From contig ML660201.1 of NCBI GenBank assembly GCA_007570785.1, positions 38,176,912 to 38,240,911 on the forward strand: a stretch of 64,000 nucleotides of DNA. The letters are read 5' to 3'. Of this stretch, positions 57,761 to 64,000 are shown piece after piece. The notes beneath the pieces are model-generated. The model did not search any database. It was not told the DNA's origin and saw nothing but the letters and a program-made list of their open reading frames with translations. Position 1 is the first letter of the stretch. The number at the start of each line of letters is the position of its first letter. This DNA is from Antilocapra americana (taxonomy: Eukaryota; Chordata; Mammalia; Artiodactyla; Antilocapridae). The translations under genes were made by a program, and so were the position numbers.

Positions 57761-58720
57761 CATTTTACAACATCAGAATCTGGTTTTGAATATTGGTTTC
57801 CCATAAGATAAGAATTCTTTTAACTGCCTCTAGATATCTGTAGTGAGAGAAGTTCTTTAAATGAGACAGAGACTTCACCCTCATCTTCACAGCCGACAAA
57901 AGAAATAAGGCACACAGGGCTCTCTGACAATGCTGTGATTCATGTTGTAGATAGATATAAACTTTATGACTCGGTCTGATATCCCTGTTTGGGGTTAGAA
58001 ATAATAAATATAATAAATAAGACAAACTAGTTCTTAAAGAGTCAACCCAGCTTAGGCTACCCTGAATAATCTCTTTATTACTACCAATTGAGCAGTCAAT
58101 AATTTTGTTCTGTTTAATAACTATAGCCCATGACCACGACATACTGTCAATTGTTATTCTCTTCACTAAAGGATTAAGCTTTTCCTAATCTTTGGTAGTA
58201 AGCAGCCAAGAAGAATTTTAAAACCACTGTTTTTCTTATTCAGCCACCAGACAATGGGCTCAACACAGACTTCGGCAAAAACAAAAATTAAAAACAAATT
58301 ATGCTTTATTTCTTAATATTCCCCCTTAACTTCATTCATCTTTGGTGCCTTCAATCTTGTAAAATTATTATTCATAGAAGACAGAATCCCTCCAGGACTC
58401 TAAGCTTTTCTACTTTCTCACTTTCAGGATTTAAAATATGCAAGGAACTGTATTATCAGGAAGGAGAATACAATTACGCCTCTCAGCTTACGGGAGGGAC
58501 AGTTGTTATGTGCTCGCCACAGGGAGATTTCATTACACCCAGAATTTGCATTGAATGTCTTTTTAATAAAAGGAAGAGCATCCTTGTTTCTGGAAGAGAC
58601 ACCAGCCTCAAGGAGAAGACAGACCGTTGTCTTAGGGCACCCTGGGTACTGTAGCTGATGACAAGATTAACAGTTAATATATTCTTCATGTGGGAGCAGC
58701 TTCTCCTTGCACCTCCAATC
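57761..58720. other. Unassigned sequence, no gene seen
   Basis: Open frames of 133 codons (57765-58166, minus) and 117 codons (58301-58654, plus) show no recognisable motif. The second contains a good splice acceptor at 58426-58427 but no partner site was found. Confidence 0.4.
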
Positions 58721-58724
58721 TTTT

Positions 58725-58880
58725 TGTATTATTGTGGTAAAATACAGACAATGTAAAATTAACCATTTTAAAATGAGTCATTGGCACTGAGTACATTCAC
58801 CGTGTTGTACAACCATCACCACCATCTAGCTCCAAAAGCTTCTCATCACCCCAAAAGAAAACCCTGTACCCACTGTACTT
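58725..58880 (-). mobile_element. Old L1 3' UTR-type fragment
   Basis: TATTGTGGTAAAATACAGAC, AATGTAAAATTAACCATTTT, GAGTACATTCACCGTGTTGT, ACAACCATCACCACCATC and CATCACCCCAAAAGAAAACC are a well-known antisense block of old L1 3' ends. Confidence 0.65.
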
Positions 58881-58964
58881 ATAGTATCTGAAGTCAGGGA
58901 TTGAATGCTAGTTTGGGATGAGAATTTCTTTAATTCCTTCCTTTTCATCTCTAGTAGGTGGTCA

Positions 58965-59180
58965 TAGTTGAAGGCATGAGCTCTGAAATCTGACTGCCTG
59001 TATGTAAATTCTGCTGCTGGCACCATCTTAAACAAATACACATTTTTCTCTGAGCTTCACTGTCCTCATCTATGAAATGGAAGCAGTCATAAGACTCCTA
59101 CAGCATTCTGAGGAATAATAATGTACAACCCAACTGGTTCAGGGTCTGGCATGCATCAAGAGCTCAATACATGCTTCATA
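58965..59180 (+). mobile_element. MIR SINE
   Basis: GGCATGAGCTCTGAAATCTG, ACTGCCTGTATGTAAATTCT, GAGCTTCACTGTCCTCATCT, ATGAAATGGAAGCAGTCAT and TTCAGGGTCTGGCATGCATC are sense MIR landmarks in order. Confidence 0.85.
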
Positions 59181-59221
59181 TAGTTATTAATTTAGTTTTT
59201 CTTCATATCATCTGTGGACTA

Positions 59222-59425
59222 CATACCTTCTAAACGCTGTGTAAATATGAGCTCCTTTAAAAATCCTTAACAATCCCAAGAGGTAATCACTACAACTACA
59301 TTTTACAGATGCGACAACTCAAGCACAGAGAGGTTAAGTAACTTGTCCAAGGTCACACAGCCCTTAAGAAGCCAGAATTCAGACCTCTTGTGGCCATGCC
59401 CTTAACTACCATGCCAAGCTGCATT
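59222..59425 (-). mobile_element. MIR SINE
   Basis: AATCCTTAACAATCCCAAGA, CATTTTACAGATGCGACAAC, AGCACAGAGAGGTTAAGTAA, CTTGTCCAAGGTCACACAGC and AGCCAGAATTCAGACCTC are antisense MIR landmarks; this is the best-kept MIR in the window. Confidence 0.93.
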
Positions 59426-60299
59426 TCTATATTATTATCACATTCATGCTGAAAGGCAGAGTCATTCCTTAAAGACTTTTTTCTACTTCCTAGAGCAACG
59501 TGATCCTCTCAAAACTAAAGAACATCCATGTTCCTGCCTTCTTCATATAACATGTTAAAGTGTTTTCATTACTTTTTTCATTAAATGAGTGATTTTACAC
59601 AGTAGTCTTTAGATTAGACATGCCATTTGTTTGCTCATTTGCCCCATCACATTACAGCATAATTCCACAGTAAAAATTCTATTCCCCCAAATGTATTTGA
59701 TCTTCACACTTTAATTACTAGTCATCCTTTCACATTTTCCATCTGTTTATGTAGGTACACAGTACCCCTACCCCCTGAGTGGCAAGCTCTGTGTGTCTGG
59801 TTAGCTCATGCTACACTGAGAACGTGCATTTCATTCCGGATATGACAGACAGGTGAGAACTCAGAAGGAAGGATGGCGCTCTGTCAGGTGCACCACACCA
59901 CAGTCATGTTCCCGAGCTCATCCGGAGACCAGGGTCACAGTGCAGGAAACAGCCCCAGGCCCAGGGGGGAGGAGAGAAAGATTATGGGAAATTTGACAGA
60001 GGAAGAGTGAGGGGCACCAGTACCCATTAAGCACGTGTGCCTATGACCATGTGGGTGAGAAGCCAGTCTAACAAATACCTCTTCCAGGTACTATAAATTG
60101 TCAAATTGTTAGCAGAGCTCTGCACATTTACACAAAGCAGGCCCACTGGAAATCCAGGGCAAGATGCTTCATCATATTAAGAAGAAAAAAAAAAAGTACA
60201 GGTTCTGATGAAATAAATTTCCCTGGAGGCAAAACTGTTTTTCTTCATACCTTCAAAAGGCTTCATATTACTTGGAGGTGTGTCAAATTCAATTTCTTT
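59426..60299. other. Unassigned sequence, no gene seen
   Basis: Mixed composition, a short A-run near 60187-60196. No recognised repeat. Confidence 0.45.
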
Positions 60300-60520
60300 C
60301 CTTCTTTTTTCTCTTTATCTTTAATTACAAAAGTAATATATGCTCCTTGTAAAAAGTTGCAACAATACAGAAGTATGAGGAGTAAAATAAAGTTTCCCTC
60401 TTGCCATCACCGCCTTCTAGTTCTAGTCCCCAGAGGCAACCACTGCCAGCACTTTATAATAAAGCCTTCAGAGTCCTTTCCTAATTTTTATGCACACATG
60501 TAAGTATGTTTGCACAAATG
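60300..60520 (-). mobile_element. Old L1 3' UTR-type fragment
   Basis: TTACAAAAGTAATATATGCT, CCTTGTAAAAAGTTGCAACA, ATACAGAAGTATGAGGAGTA and CCCCAGAGGCAACCACTGCC, then TTTTTATGCACACATG, are characteristic antisense L1M 3' UTR blocks. Confidence 0.65.
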
Positions 60521-60984
60521 CAATTGTATATGGATATGCAAATGCACAGATATACATACTCAAATACTAGATATATGTACTCGAATACACAAAAATCTAA
60601 CTTGTTTTATTAACCACAGGAAAAAAAGAATAAAAAAGGTAAGAGAGACTGCAGCAGAAGTTGAAGACACCTTGAGTCTATTAAGAGCTGCTGACGCACA
60701 GAAAGTACCCTTGAACTGAAAAGAATTACAGAGAAAAGATTAAAATGAATACATCTTTTAGCTGAGAACACAAGGCATTCAATAAATGATGTTTTGTATG
60801 TCTAACTCCATACTGTGGCCATTTTAATTTGATTGATTAAATAACCACTCCTTCTTACCAGAATTAGGTCAATAGAACCATCAGCTTTGAAGATTTATGT
60901 TAGGCAGTTCTAAGAATGTAAAATTTTTATTGTACATACTCATTGGTACTCACATTCTTGCTTACTTGATCTGACATTCTCCCC
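60521..60984. other. Unassigned AT-rich sequence
   Basis: No repeat or gene recognised. Confidence 0.45.
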
Positions 60985-61300
60985 AACAGCTTTGCTAATG
61001 CATTGCCCCCTTTGCTCAAAATATCCTTCTCCCATCCCTACATCTTTCCTTCTCCTATCTAAACTTGTTCAGGCTTCATACAACAGATCACTTCCTACCA
61101 CCTCTGGAAAGACCATTTCATCACAGTGACCCAAGGAGATTTCTCTGCCTTCTGAACCTTACCCGGCTGGGTTTGCTATTTTGTGATCAACCAAGCATCC
61201 TATGTGTTCGTTTGATTTTGTCTGTAACTAGATTTTAATTTTAAGTAAGGGTATCTCAGACACTCACAGGATACCTGGCATGATAAATCTGGTATGTGTT
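60985..61300 (+). mobile_element. L2 LINE 3' end, diverged
   Basis: TTGCTCAAAATATCCTTCTC, TTGTTCAGGCTTCATACAAC, then GATACCTGGCATGATAAATC, follow the sense L2 order with many changes. Confidence 0.55.
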
Positions 61301-62429
61301 AAGAGAATGGTTTATGAGAAATTTATTTCAATTACTCAGACATTGATATTGGCCAGATATTGATCAGTGTCCATGGTTTAAACCTCAAGTAAGAAACCAA
61401 GGGCAATTTCCTCAAAACTTGTAAGTCCTGAATTCTAAGATAAAGAAAGTCAGCATGCTCTCCAGGGTCTCTTAGCTGCGGGCCTCTCGATGCATTCCAG
61501 AAGGTCATGAAGCCCTGTGAAACTACGAGCAATGTTGGGTGTGTGCATTCATGTGCAATGGGGGTGTGGTATTGGAGGAAGCCAATGGTTTTCATCAGAT
61601 GTGCCACAGAGCCTGTGCCTTCAGAGGATTAAGAAATGTTATTTAGGTCGCACAGCAGACAGAAAGAAAAGCTTTGGTAGGGGTGGCATTTGAGTAGCAC
61701 TATGAAGCTTGGATAACACAAAAGGCGCTGCTTATTTTCAGGTGTAGGAGTTTCCAAGGAACACTTCTATCCACTCCTCCCTTTCAACCAGCTGTTCAAA
61801 TGCTTGACATTAATAAACTATCCGCCTTTTGCCATTTTTCAACGAGTTGAAAAATGTCCGTTCATGACCACGAACTCCCTTTGGCAGGAGGTGATAGCAG
61901 GTAGGACTGAAATGAGAAGAGAGCCTCAGGCCAGAGAGGGTTTACATCAACAGGAGACCTGCACCTCAATATGATCATAAACCTCAGTGCACCGTTCCAC
62001 ATTCAGTTAAACACACGAACACAATACAAAGTCCTCTTTCTGTTGGTATGCGCTTATGCACAACTGGTATGAATGATCTCTATAATAAAACATGGCTCTG
62101 AGAAGCCATGAATAACCCTTCAGCGCCTCAGAGGATATTAGTAAAAACAATTCTAGAGCACAATACCCAAGCCAAAGAGAAGTCTGGTGAATGGAGCTCA
62201 TTATTTCTGAAACTTGTCATGCCCCACAATAGGAAAAAAATCGTCATTTGCTCTGACTTAAATTAGAACTGGTTTCCCACTGAGGAGTTTGTTGAATCTT
62301 TGGCAGAATAACAGATGATGTCTTAGACAATTACACATCCATCTTAGGATGAGAATGAACTCAGAAGGATTTCGACACATCTCAATTTCAAATTATGGAA
62401 GCAATTACCCCTTTCTGAGGCTGGAAGCA
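61301..62429. other. Unassigned sequence with a perfect short palindrome
   Basis: CATTTTTCAAC (61833-61843) and GTTGAAAAATG (61846-61856) form a perfect 11-bp hairpin with a 2-base centre. No repeat family or gene recognised. Confidence 0.5.
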
Positions 62430-62605
62430 AAGTCTGTACTTCGTAGGAATTGGGACATCTGGGTTTTAGTCCTGAGCCCATCACTATTAGGTGTGGGACC
62501 TTGGACAAATGGGTTAATCAGATTTTCCTCATTTGTACAATGAGGAGGTTGGATTCTGTCTCCTCTCACTCAGCTCCCTTCCAGCTCTCACATTCTAAAG
62601 CTTAT
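62430..62605 (+). mobile_element. MIR-family SINE (MIR3-like)
   Basis: TGGGTTTTAGTCCTGAGCCC, GTGTGGGACCTTGGACAAAT, TTTCCTCATTTGTACAATGA, GGAGGTTGGATTCTG and CCCTTCCAGCTCTCACATTC, TAAAGC follow the order of a MIR-type element with the CCTTCCAGCTCT end. Confidence 0.8.
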
Positions 62606-62905
62606 GTATCATTCTGAAGGCAGTGAATGGATTAAGAGATCTTTGGTTGGAAGGGAAAAAAAAAGGGGAAAAAAATTCCTCTTGCCTTAAGACATGCATT
62701 CTTAAAAACTCAAGCTAGATTATGGGTCTGTACAATGAATCTCATTATTTCATTAGATATATAAAAGGCTGTGTTTGATAGTTTACTTCTTAAGATTCGA
62801 GTTTCAGGTTTTCTAATCCCAGCCTCCCTCTGGAGATATACGCTATTTAAACAAACACCTAAGTACAATGGAGTCAACACCTAAAAGATGCTTTTTGTTT
62901 GCTCA

Positions 62906-63017
62906 TTTGGTTTATCTGAACCCACTGGTCAGCACAAAACAAGATCAGCACAAACCCAAGGTCAGCAAAAACAAGAATACTCTCTGGTAGATGGCCGATG
63001 GGTTCAGATAAACCAAA
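62906..63017. repeat. Perfect 19-bp inverted repeat with tandem repeats in the loop
   Basis: TTTGGTTTATCTGAACCCA (62906-62924) has its exact reverse complement at 62999-63017, separated by 74 bp. The loop holds three adjoining ~16-bp units: GGTCAGCACAAAACAA (62927), GATCAGCACAAACCCA (62943) and AGGTCAGCAAAAACAA (62959). I recognise no transposon family. RNA from either strand could form a long hairpin. Confidence 0.85.
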
Positions 63018-63669
63018 CTCTTATATCGAGTTTTGTGAAGTCTGGTTTATCCAGGACCAAGATTCTCTTTAAAGAACTTCTCTTTCCATTGAGCAACTCT
63101 TATTGCTCACTCAGAGTAAAACACAGTAATAGGTGCTCTGATTTTGGCTCAAGATTTGAAAAAACAAACAAACAAAAACAACTAATGGGTGATATTCTGT
63201 CCCTATAAACCTCACTGACCTACAAGGATCCATGTCTTTATTTCAACTAAAATGGGTAAAATGGTAAGTTTTGTATTAGGTATATTTTACCACCTTTAAA
63301 AAGAAAACTGAATTGGAAGAAGGGGAAACAGTGTGAACCCACACACCAGTCAGAAAGTATTTTGTGCAGAGGCTAAGGTAAGAGAAGATGGTGCCTTGGA
63401 TTAGGGTGAGGCTAACTGAAGTCAGTCATCATAGCACTGTTCAGTCTTTCAAATCCCTGAACATGTGGTGTCTTTGTATTTATTTTTATCTTTTAAATTT
63501 CCTTCAGCAATATTTATAGTTTTCAGCCCTGACAGAATAACAAGAGGAAGCTATTTTAGTAGCTTCTCTGCCTATTCTAGTAGGTACTTTAATAGAACGT
63601 CTCTGCCTAAAACACTGCAGTGATTTAGTAATACAGGACCATATGGGTATAATGAATATACCAACATCC
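63018..63669. other. Unassigned sequence, no gene seen
   Basis: A short (AAAC)n run at 63160-63180. No repeat or gene recognised. Confidence 0.45.
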
Positions 63670-64000
63670 CCATGGTCTTGTACAACCTAACCCTTCACCT
63701 ACATCTCCAACAGCGTCCCACACGACAACTGTCCCTCATCCCCGACTCTCCTGCCGGCATGCTTTACTTTCAGATTCCAGAAACTGCGAAACCTTTCTCT
63801 ACCTCAGGGTTTTTAGATATGTGATTCCTCTGCCTGGAACACTTCTCCCCTCATGGCTTTCTCTCTTCTTTCAGGTTAAGAGGCCACCCTAATGGTCCTT
63901 GGCATTTGAGTCCACCCACCCTGTCACCGTCGCTGCTCCCCGTTGCGAGCCTCATGGCACCCAGGCCGCTGCATCGCTATGTCTTCGATGGTTCTCTTTT
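63670..64000 (+). mobile_element. L2 LINE fragment, cut by the window end
   Basis: TGTGATTCCTCTGCCTGGAA, CACTTCTCCCCTCATGGCTT and TCTTCTTTCAGGTTAAGAGG match the sense L2 block that precedes the 3' end. The 3' tail is outside the window. Confidence 0.75.

Noticed and set aside
58428..58654. Possible plus-strand terminal exon after a good acceptor at 58426-58427
   Set aside because: No partner donor, no polyadenylation signal in place, and the 75-codon product has no recognisable motif.

Overview
The window is nuclear DNA from a pecoran ruminant (cattle, sheep, goat or deer type). The evidence is the repeat content: BovB (RTE) LINEs with their C-terminal coding tail, about a dozen tRNA-derived Bov-tA SINEs, a CHR-type cetartiodactyl SINE and ruminant L1 copies, over a background of old mammalian repeats (MIR, L2, MLT1-like LTRs, MER5A, a Charlie-type hAT transposon, L1M). 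I found no intact protein-coding host gene, no rRNA or tRNA gene and no CRISPR array. The only proteins I recognise are decayed transposon enzymes. The window reads as intergenic or deep intronic sequence.

Layout. 1-1632: 3' half of a BovB LINE that starts before the window. 1.6-11.3 kb: mostly unassigned DNA with two Bov-tA SINEs, a BovB 3' fragment with clear target-site duplications, MIRs and a long (GT)n. 11.3-12.0 kb: a CpG-rich block with a CTCF-like core motif and a GC box, the best promoter or insulator candidate here. 12-27.5 kb: scattered MIR, L2, Bov-tA, MLT1-like LTRs, a CHR SINE and a 5'-inverted L1. 27.6-30.1 kb: a 5'-truncated L1 with most of the ORF2 reverse transcriptase and C-terminal region, a G-quadruplex tract in its 3' UTR, and a tail that looks like a 3' transduction. 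32.5-35.3 kb: an ancient L1. 39.8-40.5 kb: a young 5'-inverted L1 with a perfect 15-bp target-site duplication. 41.9-42.5 kb: an MLT1-like LTR carrying a nested SINE. 42.7-46.6 kb: a nearly complete BovB whose 5' third is inverted. 49.1-49.9 kb: L2, a G18 run, MER5A and a BovB fragment side by side. 52.1-52.5 kb: a solo LTR with visible TATA box and polyadenylation signal. 53.7-55.8 kb: a long hAT-Charlie transposase remnant carrying three ruminant insertions. 55.8-64 kb: mainly unassigned DNA with two exon-like segments on the minus strand, MIRs, L2s and a perfect 19-bp inverted repeat.

How the parts relate. The L1 and BovB copies encode (or encoded) the endonuclease/reverse transcriptase that moves LINEs. 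The Bov-tA SINEs share the BovB 3' end and are thought to have used the BovB machinery. Three LINE insertions here show the 5' inversion expected from twin priming. The possible regulatory content (CpG block with CTCF-like site, an RFX X-box, several conserved-element-like AT-rich stretches) is inferred from motif and composition only. I found nothing I would call a new biological system. The most informative items are the candidate L1 3' transduction, the inverted BovB, the hAT remnant, the 62.9-kb inverted repeat and the CpG/CTCF block.
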